In this document: piece by piece, positions 9,110 to 17,896 of the stretch | Position numbering within the stretch: position 1 is the stretch's first letter | Layout of the letters: each line of letters starts with the position of its first letter | From: Hoyosella sp. YIM 151337 | GTDB taxonomy: Bacteria > Actinomycetota > Actinomycetes > Mycobacteriales > Mycobacteriaceae | Direction: 5' to 3' | Assembly (NCBI RefSeq): GCF_026041215.1 | Contig: NZ_JAPEIQ010000001.1 | Coordinates: forward strand, 1 to 64,000 | DNA length: 64,000 nt | Notes under the pieces: model-generated | The model's database searches: none | Told to the model about the DNA's origin: nothing | What the model saw: the letters and a program-made list of their open reading frames with translations, nothing else | Translations under genes and position numbers: made by a program

Positions 9110-10014
9110 TCGATCGGCAACTCGCGGACGACGTCGCATCCGTGCTGCAGTTCCAGGAGCAGCACGGCCTGCCCGGGCTCATTGATGTCCATACCCATTT
9201 CATGCCGAAACGCGTGATGGACAAAGTGTGGGCCTATTTTGATGCCGCCGGACCGTTGACGGGGATGACGTGGCCCATCGCGTACCGGATGGCTGAGGAC
9301 GTGCGCGTTGAACGATTGCGTCAGTATCGCGTGCACGCGTTCAGTTCGCTCGTGTATCCGCACAAGCCCGGCATGGCGCAGTGGCTGAACAGCTGGGCGG
9401 CGGAATTCGCGGCCCGCACACCCGACTGCCTGCATACAGCGACCTTCTATCCGGAGGACGCTGCTGCCAGCTATGTGCGTGACGCGCTGACCGCAGGAGC
9501 GCGGATCTTCAAGTCCCACATCCAGGTTGGTGATTATGACCCGCTCGATCCACTCTTGAGCGGGGTGTGGGGCGACCTGGCGGATAGCGGCACCCCGATT
9601 GTCATTCACTGCGGGTCCGGCCCAGCGCCAGGGCGATTCACGGGCGCGGCACCGATCGCGAAGCTCCTGAAGGTCCATCCGTCGTTGCGCCTCATCATCG
9701 CTCATATGGGGATGCCTGAGTATTCGGATTTTCTCGAGCTCGCGGATACGCACGAGAGCGTCCTTCTAGATACCACGATGGCATTCACCGATTTCCTCGC
9801 TGACCTCGCGCCACTGGACCGGCGGGATCTGCCGCGCATTCGCGCACTCGGTGACCGTATTCTGTTCGGAAGCGATTTCCCGAACATTCCGTATCGCTAT
9901 GTCCATGCGCTGGAAGTGCTTGAACGACTCAATCTCGGAGAGCCGTGGTTGCGCAACGTTTGTTACGAGAACGCGGCGCGTGTTTTCGGCGTATCCACCG
10001 ATCGGCGGACATGA
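9106..10014 (+). CDS. Amidohydrolase family 2 (metal-dependent TIM-barrel hydrolase/decarboxylase)
   Basis: Protein of 302 residues with the family's metal ligands: DVHTHFMP near the N-terminus (HxH), IHCGSGPAPG, LIIAHMG and a C-terminal LFGSDFPNIPY carrying the catalytic Asp. Members of this ACMSD-like group hydrolyse or decarboxylate varied small acids; the substrate cannot be read from sequence. The start overlaps the HIBCH-type gene by 4 bp (ATGA), so the two are translationally coupled and probably share a degradation route. Confidence 0.82.
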   Translation: MIDRQLADDVASVLQFQEQHGLPGLIDVHTHFMPKRVMDKVWAYFDAAGPLTGMTWPIAYRMAEDVRVERLRQYRVHAFSSLVYPHKPGMAQWLNSWAAEFAARTPDCLHTATFYPEDAAASYVRDALTAGARIFKSHIQVGDYDPLDPLLSGVWGDLADSGTPIVIHCGSGPAPGRFTGAAPIAKLLKVHPSLRLIIAHMGMPEYSDFLELADTHESVLLDTTMAFTDFLADLAPLDRRDLPRIRALGDRILFGSDFPNIPYRYVHALEVLERLNLGEPWLRNVCYENAARVFGVSTDRRT

Positions 10015-10038
10015 GGATCATCCGGTTTATCCGCCGAT
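10001..10038. terminator. Inverted repeat over the amidohydrolase stop codon
   Basis: ATCGGCGGA (10001-10009) and TCCGCCGAT (10030-10038) pair perfectly across a 20-nt loop. There is no T tract, so it is at best a weak intrinsic terminator. A second small perfect palindrome, CCGCGA-TTA-TCGCGG, lies at 10091-10105. Confidence 0.3.
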
Positions 10039-10121
10039 AGCTGGACAGACCGCGCGCAGTAAGCGGCGGATATTTATCTGCATCGAACAACCGCGATTAT
10101 CGCGGAGAGGACGGTGCAGAG

Positions 10122-10274
10122 ATGCAAGAACGATCCAGCCAGAATTGGCTACAGCGCGAACCTCACTATCGGCCACAAGGGTCGACGCAGGACGACATCA
10201 CGAACGTTATCGTGCTTGCCCCGCCGCGGCACGGCTGCGAGTATCGCTCGCTGCGGCCGCTGCCGTTGGCGTGA
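10122..10274 (+). CDS. Possible 50-residue protein, unknown
   Basis: ATG at 10122 preceded by a GGAGAGGA-like stretch; the frame reads MQERSSQNWLQREPHY and ends in TGA just before the convergent NTF2-like gene. It is hydrophilic, with no signal peptide or motif I recognise. It fills most of an otherwise empty 263-bp gap. Codon use is ordinary but the length is too short to be convincing. Confidence 0.25.
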   Translation: MQERSSQNWLQREPHYRPQGSTQDDITNVIVLAPPRHGCEYRSLRPLPLA

Positions 10275-10277
10275 GCT

Positions 10278-10751
10278 TCATTCCCTGGCGTTCTCGCGGG
10301 CAGGGGGTCGCATGATTGAGTCTCGCGAAGCGAAAAGCGCGAACTGCTCGCGCCTCGGAAGAACCACGCCGACGAGCCCGCGAAGCAGCGACCCACCGAA
10401 TTGGGCGTAGTCAAAATAGTCGCGCCACACGGAGATCTTCCCGTCGCGAAACTCAAATGTCCCGCACACCCAGAATTCACAGCGGAAGCGGCCTAACGAT
10501 AGTGCGTCTGTGCGTTCTGTCAGGACGACCCGATCATCGCCGGTGACGTTGTGAAACTGGACGTCGAATCTGAGCGAAAGCCGGTCCATCAGCGAAAACG
10601 CGCGCTGCAGGTGATTCCGCCCCCGAACCTTGGGAAGCGAGACGTTGTGCCACACGATGTCCTCTGTGACAAAGCTAAGCGCCTGCTCAACATGACGGTC
10701 ACGCAGTGACGCCAAGAATTCGACCACCGTGCCGGTATTGGTGCTTGTCAT
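10278..10751 (-). CDS. NTF2-like protein, limonene-1,2-epoxide hydrolase type
   Basis: Protein of 157 residues; the start MTSTNTGTVVEFLASL is chosen because GGAGGG lies about 6 nt upstream, although the frame stays open further up. The SnoaL/LEH cone fold is recognised from LSFVTEDIVWHNVSLPKVRG, TERTDALSLG and ISVWRDYFDYAQFGG. The Arg and Asp of ERTD and the Asp of WRDYFD match the Arg-Asp-Asp triad of limonene epoxide hydrolase, so epoxide hydrolysis is plausible. It stands alone between convergent and same-strand neighbours, so the physiological substrate is unknown. Confidence 0.75.
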   Translation of the reverse strand: MTSTNTGTVVEFLASLRDRHVEQALSFVTEDIVWHNVSLPKVRGRNHLQRAFSLMDRLSLRFDVQFHNVTGDDRVVLTERTDALSLGRFRCEFWVCGTFEFRDGKISVWRDYFDYAQFGGSLLRGLVGVVLPRREQFALFASRDSIMRPPARENARE

Positions 10752-10806
10752 CTGACGCCCTCCACATGTTTCATCGGCCATCCTCGTTGATTGTTGCATC
10801 AATCAT

Positions 10807-12009
10807 TCAGCTTGGGGAGCCGGCAGATCGAGGTACACGCACGGTGATCCGGGTACCCGCGCCCGGTGCGGATGTCACCGTCAATGTCCCGCCCCTGCTT
10901 TCCACCCGGACGATCTGCGACGCAAGCCCAATGTGGCCCTCCGCAACTTTGCGCGCGAGAACGGACGGATCGAAACCCGCTCCGTCGTCAGTAATGACGA
11001 GGAGAATCTCACCGCTCGACTCTGACAGTTCTACCGAAACCGCGGTCGCCGCTGCGTGTTTAGTGATGTTGACGAGCGCTTCGCGCGCAACCCGGTACAT
11101 CAGCGCCTGACAGTCCGGATGCCCCACATCTGTGATGCGGGTTGTCAGCTGAAAACCGCCGCGCGCCGCCGCCCGTTCGGCCAGTTCGGTGATCGCCGCG
11201 GCGAGTCCGAGTTGCGCGAGCACCTGTGGATGCAGCGTGCTCACCGTCGAACGCAACTGGACGGCGGTATCGCGCAGCGCGGACTCGGCCGCTGCAATGG
11301 CTGGGTCCGAGGTGCGCTCCATAGCTTCCTCTAGGTCCATGCGGGCGGCGAGTACATTCTGGAGTGGTCCATCATGCAGATGCTCCGCGAATTCCTGCCG
11401 CTCGCGTTCCTCCGTCCGCATGGACTCCGTGACAAGCTGCTCCCTCACCGCCAGCAGCGACGCGATGGTCTGGGACCGCCGAACAAGCACGAACGAAAGC
11501 CCCGTCGTCGCAGCGGTGAGCCACAAGAGAAAACCAAAGTACAAATATGCCTCGATCGGTAGATCGATGTGGTCCTCCCGCCATGCGAAGAGCAGCCAAA
11601 CAAGCAGATAGCCGACTGCGACACAGACGCCGAGCAGCGCGGTGAGTCCGGGGCGGTAGAGAAACGCGACTGCGACGGGCAGCAGAAAGAAGACAGGCAG
11701 CAGTAGGGAAGTGGCACCGCCGGATGCTGCACACAACGCTAGCAGCGCAGTCAGGTCGACTACCGCAGCCGCCCAGCCTGCCCAGGAAGGAACCGGGCGG
11801 CGCCAGACAAACCACACCCACCACACTGAGATGAGGGCGTAGATCACCAGCAATCCCTGGAACAGGAACGGAAGCCAATGCTCATGCACGGGTACGACCG
11901 GACCGAGCAGCGCAATGAGCGCAATAAGAGGAAGTCTCAAGACCGCGGTGACCTGAACGGCCTCACGGACGTAACGAGCGACGGCACGGTCGCGAAACTG
12001 ATTGGTCAT
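10807..12009 (-). CDS. Sensor histidine kinase (NarL-partner, HisKA_3 type)
   Basis: Protein of 400 residues. Five or six hydrophobic segments occupy about residues 20-175. The HisKA_3 dimerisation region follows, with the phospho-accepting His in EFAEHLHDGPLQNVLAAR, then an HATPase domain with N-box REALVNITKHA, G1 ITDDGAGFDP and G2 HIGLASQIVR. There is no extracytoplasmic sensor domain, so it probably senses through the membrane segment. It starts one base after the response-regulator stop, so regulator and kinase are co-transcribed. Confidence 0.9.
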   Translation of the reverse strand: MTNQFRDRAVARYVREAVQVTAVLRLPLIALIALLGPVVPVHEHWLPFLFQGLLVIYALISVWWVWFVWRRPVPSWAGWAAAVVDLTALLALCAASGGATSLLLPVFFLLPVAVAFLYRPGLTALLGVCVAVGYLLVWLLFAWREDHIDLPIEAYLYFGFLLWLTAATTGLSFVLVRRSQTIASLLAVREQLVTESMRTEERERQEFAEHLHDGPLQNVLAARMDLEEAMERTSDPAIAAAESALRDTAVQLRSTVSTLHPQVLAQLGLAAAITELAERAAARGGFQLTTRITDVGHPDCQALMYRVAREALVNITKHAAATAVSVELSESSGEILLVITDDGAGFDPSVLARKVAEGHIGLASQIVRVESRGGTLTVTSAPGAGTRITVRVPRSAGSPS

Positions 12010-12010
12010 G

Positions 12011-12649
12011 TCACTCGAGGAGGCCGCGACGCATCGCTTCGGCCACCGCCGCGGCCCGGTCGCTCACACCGAGCTTCTCGTATAGCCGCTGGACGTGTGT
12101 TTTGACGGTGGAGGGCGCCAGGAACATCTCCTTGCTCATTGCGGGGATGCTCTGGCCCCGCGCGATGTAGCCCAGTACTTCTCGCTCGCGCGCACTGAGT
12201 ACCGGGCCCGATGGCTCGGCGCGCCGCCTGATCTCGCTCACAATACCTGCGGCGAGTTCCGCCGGCAGCACCTCCTTGCCCTTGGCTGCGTCGAGAACGG
12301 CCTGGACGATTTGACCGCGGCTGGCTTCTTTCGGGAGAAAACCACACGCGCCTTCCTGCAATGCGCGGTACACGATCGCTGAATCGTTGTGCGCGGAAAG
12401 CAGCAGGACCCGCGTCGCTAGTCCGTCCCGGCGCACCGCGGCCGCGACCTGCGTGCCATCGAGGTGCGGCATCCGGAAGTCAACCAGCGCGACCGCAGGC
12501 TGATGCTCCCGAATGAGGTCGAGTACGGCCGCCCCGTCGTCAGCTTCGCCAATGACGTCGATGTACCCGCTCTGATTGAGCGCCCGGATCACGCCGTCGC
12601 GGAACAGGGGGTGGTCATCGCCCACAACAACCCGAACTTTCGCGGACAT
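12011..12649 (-). CDS. Two-component response regulator, NarL/LuxR family
   Basis: Protein of 212 residues: receiver domain (acidic pair GDDHPLF, phospho-Asp in VALVDFRMPH, conserved Lys in FLPKEAS) and a C-terminal LuxR helix-turn-helix (LSAREREVLGYIARG, APSTVKTHVQRLYEKLGV). It lies immediately before its kinase and is divergent from glutamate decarboxylase across 97 bp holding an 8-bp inverted repeat. This makes gadB its most obvious candidate target, by inference from position only. Confidence 0.92.
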   Translation of the reverse strand: MSAKVRVVVGDDHPLFRDGVIRALNQSGYIDVIGEADDGAAVLDLIREHQPAVALVDFRMPHLDGTQVAAAVRRDGLATRVLLLSAHNDSAIVYRALQEGACGFLPKEASRGQIVQAVLDAAKGKEVLPAELAAGIVSEIRRRAEPSGPVLSAREREVLGYIARGQSIPAMSKEMFLAPSTVKTHVQRLYEKLGVSDRAAAVAEAMRRGLLE

Positions 12650-12714
12650 ACCGTAAGCATCCCACCGCGATGGCTGATTCGGTCCCGATTAGACAGGATT
12701 TTGCGACAGGCCCA

Positions 12715-12738
12715 CGTAAACCGCACAGCTGGTTTACG
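12715..12738. promoter_or_regulatory. Inverted repeat between the response-regulator gene and gadB
   Basis: CGTAAACC (12715-12722) and GGTTTACG (12731-12738) pair perfectly across 8 bp. A TANNNT-type -10 box (TACGCT, 12735-12740) lies 7 nt before the gadB ATG. That is the spacing seen for leaderless actinobacterial transcripts, and no Shine-Dalgarno is visible. The repeat would overlap that -10, fitting an operator. Confidence 0.45.
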
Positions 12739-12746
12739 CTGCGCAT

Positions 12747-14153
12747 ATGCCCCTCACTCACCCATCTAGCGGGCACCACTCGCGTCGGCGTCACACCAGC
12801 GTTAACCCGATTTTCACGCGCGAGCCCGTAGGGATTCCCAAAGATCAATTCCCCGCCGATCAGCTCGACGCGGATACGGCTTACCAAGTGGTTCACGACG
12901 AACTTATGCTCGACGGAAACGCCCGCCTGAACCTCGCAACGTTTGTCTCCACGTGGATGGAACCACAGGCACAAGTGCTCATGGCGGAGTGCTTCGACAA
13001 AAACATGATCGACAAAGATGAGTATCCCGCCACGGCGGAGCTCGAACGGCGTTGCGTCAGCATGCTCGCGCACCTCTGGCACGCGCCGCCGGCAGCCGCC
13101 GCGACCGGTTGTTCGACCACCGGATCGAGTGAGGCCTGCATGCTGGCCGGGCTTGCGCTGAAAAGGCAGTGGCAAGCCCGCCAAACGGGCTCAGGTGGGC
13201 GCCCGAACATCGTTATGGGTGCGAACGTACAAGTGTGCTGGGACAAGTTCGCCAACTATTGGGACGTTGAACCGCGGCTCGTGCCCATGGACGGTGACCG
13301 GCTGCACCTTACTGCGGAGGAGGCCGTCAAGTATTGCGACGAGAACACTATCGGGGTCGTCGCGATCCTCGGTTCGACCTTCGACGGCAGTTACGAGCCA
13401 GTCGCCGACATTTGTGCTGCCCTCGACGATCTGCAGGAGAACACCGGGTGGAACATCCCTGTTCACGTTGACGGTGCGTCCGGGGCGATGATCGCGCCTT
13501 TCTGTGATCCGGAACTGGAGTGGGACTTCAGGCTCGACCGGGTTGCCTCTATAAATACCTCGGGGCACAAATACGGTCTTGTGTACCCGGGGGTCGGGTG
13601 GGTCGTGTGGCGTGATGCAGCGGCGCTGCCGGACAATCTGGTGTTTCGGGTGAATTACCTGGGCGGTGAGATGCCGACGTTCGCACTCAATTTCTCGCGG
13701 CCCGGCGCTCAGGTTGCGGCGCAGTACTACAACTTCATCCGCCTGGGGTTCGACGGATATCGGCGTGTTCAGCAGACCTGCCGTGACGTCGCGACCCGGC
13801 TCGCAGCGTCCATCGGTGAGCTCGGGCCCTTCGAACTCATCACGCATGGAGATCAGCTCCCGGTATTCGCCTTCACGCTGCGATCCGACGTGACACGGTA
13901 CTCGGTGTTCGATGTGTCCGCGGCCCTGCGAGAAGATGGGTGGCTCGTCCCCGCCTACACGTTTCCTGAGAATCGCGAGGACCTCGCCGCACTGCGGGTT
14001 GTGGTGCGCAACGGGTTCAGCCATGATCTCGCCGATAGGTTCCTGGAAGACGTCGCACGGGCGCTCGCGCGGCTAGAGAAACAGAGCAGTCCGGCGCGTG
14101 GTGATGAAGCAGCTTCCTTTGATCACGGCGGGACACGCGCAAACACGGCATGA
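12747..14153 (+). CDS. gadB: Glutamate decarboxylase
   Basis: PLP-dependent decarboxylase of 468 residues, the usual GAD length. Seen are STTGSSEACMLAGLALKR, HVDGASGAMIAPF and SINTSGHKYGLVYPGVGWV, which carries the Schiff-base lysine. It converts glutamate to GABA and CO2, using up a proton. No glutamate/GABA antiporter gene is adjacent, so a role in acid resistance versus GABA metabolism is open. The ATG at 12747 has no Shine-Dalgarno but has a -10 box at leaderless spacing. It is divergent from a two-component system. Confidence 0.92.
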   Translation: MPLTHPSSGHHSRRRHTSVNPIFTREPVGIPKDQFPADQLDADTAYQVVHDELMLDGNARLNLATFVSTWMEPQAQVLMAECFDKNMIDKDEYPATAELERRCVSMLAHLWHAPPAAAATGCSTTGSSEACMLAGLALKRQWQARQTGSGGRPNIVMGANVQVCWDKFANYWDVEPRLVPMDGDRLHLTAEEAVKYCDENTIGVVAILGSTFDGSYEPVADICAALDDLQENTGWNIPVHVDGASGAMIAPFCDPELEWDFRLDRVASINTSGHKYGLVYPGVGWVVWRDAAALPDNLVFRVNYLGGEMPTFALNFSRPGAQVAAQYYNFIRLGFDGYRRVQQTCRDVATRLAASIGELGPFELITHGDQLPVFAFTLRSDVTRYSVFDVSAALREDGWLVPAYTFPENREDLAALRVVVRNGFSHDLADRFLEDVARALARLEKQSSPARGDEAASFDHGGTRANTA

Positions 14154-14160
14154 TGGCGTC

Positions 14161-15120
14161 ATGCTCGACGCTGCCCACCCCACCCGCGCACGGCAGTGGA
14201 GCCGTCGCGACGCGTTTGCGCTCGCAGCGGCATGCTGTGTCACCTTGCTCGCGTCCTGCAGCAGGGAACCTGAACCGCCGCCGCCGGTGCCTGAACCGAC
14301 GCCCACACCCGAGCCGCCACCACCGCCGCCTCCGCCCATGTACGCCATCAAGGTTGACAACATCGCTGCCGCTCGGCCGCACGTGGGGCTCGCAGCTGCC
14401 GACGTCATCGTCATTGAACCCGTCGAATACGGACTGACGCGAATACTCGCCGTGTACGCGGGTGACCTCCCCGAAACGGTTGGTCCGGTCCGGAGTGCGC
14501 GCACCACCGACATTGAACTGCTGGCGCAACTCGGTGAACCCACTTTCGCGTACTCCGGCGCTGCACCGCACGTCCTCTCAGCGCTCGGTGACGCGCCGCT
14601 CGTCAGCGCATCGGAACAGGCGTTCGCGGCGGCGTTCTTCCGTGACCCGGCACGCCGCGCCCCGCACAATCTGTACGTGCGGCCCGCACAATTGCCGCCT
14701 CCAGCACGCGAACCTACGCAACCGGTGATCGAGTTCGGATCTGCGCCCGAGGGCGGTACGGAAACCAGTTCGCACCGAGTTGGCTACCAGCGGGCCACGT
14801 ACGACTTCGCGTGGGTGCCGGAAGCGGGACGCTGGTCCATCACCCTCGACGGCTCGCCGATGATATCGGCCGGAGAGGGCGACCTCAGTACCACGAACGT
14901 GGTGGTGCAAGAAGTTCCTGTCACGATCGAGCCCAACGGGTCACCGCTCGCCGCGACAGTGGGCGAAGGGAGGGTGACGGTGCTGCGGGAAGGGCTGCGA
15001 TTCGATGGCCGCTGGCACCGCCCGGCGCGGGAAGAACCCACTCGATACACCACTGACGAGGGTGCCCCGCTGCCACTGCAGGAGGGCACCACCTGGGTGC
15101 TACTCGTTCCCGCGCCGTGA
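14161..15120 (+). CDS. DUF3048 (YerB-like) lipoprotein
   Basis: Protein of 319 residues from ATG 14161. The N-terminus has a twin-arginine-like SRRDAF, a hydrophobic stretch and a lipobox LASC, then a Pro/Glu-rich linker (PEPTPTPEPPPPPPPP) before the DUF3048 domain. Domain hallmarks are IKVDNIAAARPHVGL, RILAVYAGDLPETVGPVRSAR and the C-terminal half ending near LLVP. The family's role is unknown; the features predict a surface-anchored protein spanning cell-wall layers through its proline linker. It follows gadB by 7 bp and may be co-transcribed. Confidence 0.82.
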   Translation: MLDAAHPTRARQWSRRDAFALAAACCVTLLASCSREPEPPPPVPEPTPTPEPPPPPPPPMYAIKVDNIAAARPHVGLAAADVIVIEPVEYGLTRILAVYAGDLPETVGPVRSARTTDIELLAQLGEPTFAYSGAAPHVLSALGDAPLVSASEQAFAAAFFRDPARRAPHNLYVRPAQLPPPAREPTQPVIEFGSAPEGGTETSSHRVGYQRATYDFAWVPEAGRWSITLDGSPMISAGEGDLSTTNVVVQEVPVTIEPNGSPLAATVGEGRVTVLREGLRFDGRWHRPAREEPTRYTTDEGAPLPLQEGTTWVLLVPAP

Positions 15121-15126
15121 TACCCG

Positions 15127-16308
15127 TCAGCAGCGTCGGAACAACGCGGCGAGCGCTTGGCCACCGCCGATGCACATGGTGACGATTCCGAGTTCCAGGT
15201 CGCGCCGCACCAGATCCTTCGCGACGCGCAGTGACAAGATCGCACCTGTCGCACCTACCGGGTGACCGAGCGCGATCGCACCGCCATACGGGTTCGTTTT
15301 CGCCGGGTCGAGTTTCGCGTCGCGGATCACGGCGACCGCCTGGGAAGCGAACGCCTCATTGAGCTCGACCGTGTCGATGTCGTTAGGGGACGTGCCCGTC
15401 GTTTCGAACAGCTTTTGTAGCGCGAGCACCGGCGCGTACCCCATAAGCTCGGGTTCCATCGCCGCGGTGGTGACGGCCTCCAGTGTGACAAGGCCCTTCA
15501 GCCCACGTTCCTCGACTGCTGCCCCGGTCGCGAGAACGACCGCTGCGCCACCATCGTTGATGCCGGAGGCGTTGCCAGCGGTGACGCTGCCGTCTTTCTG
15601 GAAAGCTGGACGAAGCTTCGCGAGCGTCTCGATGCGGGTGTCGGGTTTCGGGTGCTCGTCGGTGCTGACTGTCCGCCCGTTGCGGCCAGGGGTCTCGACC
15701 GGCACGATCTCTTCCGCGAACGCATCCTTAGCTTGCTGTGTGGCAGCGCGCTGTTGCGACTGCAGAGCGAACTCGTCCTGCTCTTGCCGGGACACGCCAT
15801 ACTTCGCCGCGACGTTCTCTGCCGTGACGCCCATATGGACGCCGTGGAAGGGGTCGGTGAGCATCATGACAGTACCGTCGACGAGCTTCCGATCACCGAG
15901 CTTGTAGCCTGCACGCGCCGAGAAGTCGTAGAAGGGCATGCGGCTCATCGACTCATCGCCACCGGCGAGCGTCATGTCTGCCCCGCCCCAGCGCATCTGC
16001 ATCGCCGCTGACCAGATGGCCTGCAGCCCGGAACCACACAGCCGGTTGACGGTGTAGGCTGGCACGTTCTTCGGCAGACCTGCTGTCACCGCGACCCGGC
16101 GCGCGTTGTAAGCGTCCGGACCTACCTGGCCGATGCACCCCATCACGACTTCCCGGATGTCAGCGGCCGCGACGTTCGCCCGATTCAGCGCCTCCCGCGC
16201 AGCTGCGGCACCAAGTTCGTGGGCAGGCACATCCTTGAATGCACCACCGAAGCTGCCGACTGGGGTGCGTGCGCCATCAACGAGGACGATTTTGTCTTTA
16301 TTGGTCAT
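15127..16308 (-). CDS. Acetyl-CoA acetyltransferase (thiolase)
   Basis: Thiolase of 393 residues. The start MTNKDKIVLVDGARTPVG is the typical family N-terminus. The nucleophilic Cys lies in VNRLCGSGLQAI, the His in LGHPVGATGA and the second active Cys in VTMCIGGGQALA. It either condenses two acetyl-CoA or cleaves acetoacetyl-CoA; the direction cannot be told from sequence. It is single, with no adjacent reductase or CoA-transferase. A 16-bp palindrome (16314-16329) lies 6 nt before the ATG. Confidence 0.92.
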   Translation of the reverse strand: MTNKDKIVLVDGARTPVGSFGGAFKDVPAHELGAAAAREALNRANVAAADIREVVMGCIGQVGPDAYNARRVAVTAGLPKNVPAYTVNRLCGSGLQAIWSAAMQMRWGGADMTLAGGDESMSRMPFYDFSARAGYKLGDRKLVDGTVMMLTDPFHGVHMGVTAENVAAKYGVSRQEQDEFALQSQQRAATQQAKDAFAEEIVPVETPGRNGRTVSTDEHPKPDTRIETLAKLRPAFQKDGSVTAGNASGINDGGAAVVLATGAAVEERGLKGLVTLEAVTTAAMEPELMGYAPVLALQKLFETTGTSPNDIDTVELNEAFASQAVAVIRDAKLDPAKTNPYGGAIALGHPVGATGAILSLRVAKDLVRRDLELGIVTMCIGGGQALAALFRRC

Positions 16309-16313
16309 TTGCA

Positions 16314-16329
16314 CGATGTTATGACATCG
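16314..16329. promoter_or_regulatory. Short palindrome upstream of the thiolase gene
   Basis: CGATGT-TATG-ACATCG, arms of 6 bp, lying 6 nt before the thiolase start codon and about 90 nt before the divergent AraC-type gene. It may be a repressor site for the thiolase; no repressor is obvious. Confidence 0.3.
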
Positions 16330-16415
16330 CCAAGCGCGGGTTAGCTGCAGCACGGCTCGGGCTGACAGCACAAACTATCAAGCGGCAGAGACGGGACGGC
16401 GCTGATACTGAGGAC

Positions 16416-17351
16416 ATGACAGAAATGCCGCGCGACCGCGTCCGTGAACTGCTTGACGCAGTGCTGGCGGACACGGCTGAGGGACGCGACGATATGGCGC
16501 GGCGCGCATATGCGTCGCCATTTCATTTCAGCCGCCAGGTTCGGTTAGGGACGTACGAGTCGCCGGTGGCGTTGCGGCGCCGAGTGATACTTGAACGCGC
16601 AGCGTGGCGGATTGGCCAGGGAGAAAGTGTCACAGAGGTCGCGCTGAGCGAAGGATATGACACGGTCGAAGGGTTCTCACGTGCGTTCTCCCGCGCCTAT
16701 GGCCGCCCCCCGAGCTCGGCGCGGGAACTCACGACGTACTGGCTGCCCGCGCCGAATGGTATCCACTTTCATCCGCCCATGTCGCTGTGGGTCGATGCGC
16801 CGGAAAAGACAGGGACGAGCATGGAACCCTCAATTCTGCTGGTACACCACGACGTCGATGACACACGGTATCTGCTCGAACTCGCCGGGAAGGTTTCTGC
16901 GCAGGATTTCACCCGTCCGATGCTGCCGAGACACGTGGTCCTATCTTTTGACGGCCCTGAGGAGTCGATAGCTGCTGTTCTGGACAACATCGTATGGTCC
17001 AAGGAGATTTGGCTGGCATCGATCGATGGGTGTGATACTCCCGCGCGGACCGGTCGTGACGTCGCAACGCTGGTCGCCCGCCATGAAGCTGTCGTGCCCC
17101 GCTGGCTCGGTGCTGTCAGCCGGATCTCCGAGGAAGGACGCTGGGGCGACGTTCTGATCGACGCGCTGTGCGACCCGCCCGAAAGCTTCATTCTCGGCAG
17201 CGTCATCAGCCATGTGCTGACGTTTTCTGCGTACCGGCGCCAGGTATTGCGCCGGATGTTGCACAGCGCAGGCGTCGCTGCCGATGACGGCGATCCCATC
17301 ATGTGGCTGCATCAACGGCACCAGCCGGCACACGAAAGGCACGAGCTATGA
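16416..17351 (+). CDS. AraC-type regulator with a DinB-like C-terminal domain
   Basis: Protein of 311 residues; ATG 16416 preceded by GAGG. Residues 1-100 form an AraC DNA-binding domain with two helix-turn-helices: ASPFHFSRQVR, and VTEVALSEGYDTVEGFSRAFSRAYG followed by P. Residues about 150-300 resemble the four-helix DinB/YfiT-like fold with scattered His (VLDNIVWSKEIWLASI, ISHVLTFSAYRRQVLRRML). DNA binding at the N-terminus with a C-terminal effector domain is the reverse of the classical AraC order. The stop overlaps the start of the next reductase (ATGA), so the pair is an operon and the reductase may belong to the response. Confidence 0.75.
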   Translation: MTEMPRDRVRELLDAVLADTAEGRDDMARRAYASPFHFSRQVRLGTYESPVALRRRVILERAAWRIGQGESVTEVALSEGYDTVEGFSRAFSRAYGRPPSSARELTTYWLPAPNGIHFHPPMSLWVDAPEKTGTSMEPSILLVHHDVDDTRYLLELAGKVSAQDFTRPMLPRHVVLSFDGPEESIAAVLDNIVWSKEIWLASIDGCDTPARTGRDVATLVARHEAVVPRWLGAVSRISEEGRWGDVLIDALCDPPESFILGSVISHVLTFSAYRRQVLRRMLHSAGVAADDGDPIMWLHQRHQPAHERHEL

Positions 17352-17896
17352 GCATGACGCAGTTCTACACAGCAACAAGTCTCGACGGTTTCATCGCAAC
17401 CAGCGACGATTCACTGGATTGGCTTCTCACGCGGGACCAGGAAGAGACGGGCCCGCTAAACTACGCCGACTTCTTCGCCAATGTCGGTGCGATGGCTATG
17501 GGCGCTACCACCTACCAGTGGATCGTTGACTACGAATTCGCAGACAAGGAACCGTCCGAATGGCGCTGGCCTTACGAGATTCCATGCTGGGTTTTCACCC
17601 ACCGCAACCTGTCCGTCGTACCGGGGGCGAATATCCGGTTCGTTCGCGACAGCGTCCGGTCAGTCCATACGGAGATGGTGTCGGCGGCCAACGGCCGGAA
17701 TGTGTGGGTAGCGGGTGGGGGAGATTTGGTAGGCCAGTTCGCGGATGAAGGGCTCCTCGACGAGATCATTCTGTATATCGCGCCCGTGACGCTTGGTGCA
17801 GGTAAGCCGCTGCTGCCGCGACGACTGGAGCTGAAACCGGAAGAGGTCGCTCGCAACGGTGAGTTCATGTGCGCGCGTTACTCGGTGGTGCGCTAG
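17348..17896 (+). CDS. Dihydrofolate-reductase-like protein (RibD C-terminal family)
   Basis: Protein of 182 residues with the RibD_C/DHFR fold: FYTATSLDGFIATSDDSLDWL at the N-terminus, MAMGATTYQWIV, a VWVAGGGDLVGQF nucleotide loop and LDEIILYIAPVTLGAGKPL. These stand-alone proteins are presumed NADPH reductases; the substrate is unknown and true DHFR activity is unlikely. It is coupled to the upstream regulator by ATGA. The stop TAG sits within a CTAG shared tail to tail with the recQ stop. Confidence 0.83.
   Translation: MSMTQFYTATSLDGFIATSDDSLDWLLTRDQEETGPLNYADFFANVGAMAMGATTYQWIVDYEFADKEPSEWRWPYEIPCWVFTHRNLSVVPGANIRFVRDSVRSVHTEMVSAANGRNVWVAGGGDLVGQFADEGLLDEIILYIAPVTLGAGKPLLPRRLELKPEEVARNGEFMCARYSVVR

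Noticed and set aside
14098-14160. Upstream extension of the DUF3048 gene
   Set aside because: It overlaps the end of gadB and would spoil the lipoprotein signal; ATG 14161 gives a normal signal and lipobox.
16239-16415. Extension of the AraC/DinB-like gene
   Set aside because: It overlaps the thiolase gene on the other strand; ATG 16416 has a GAGG upstream and the domain begins there.
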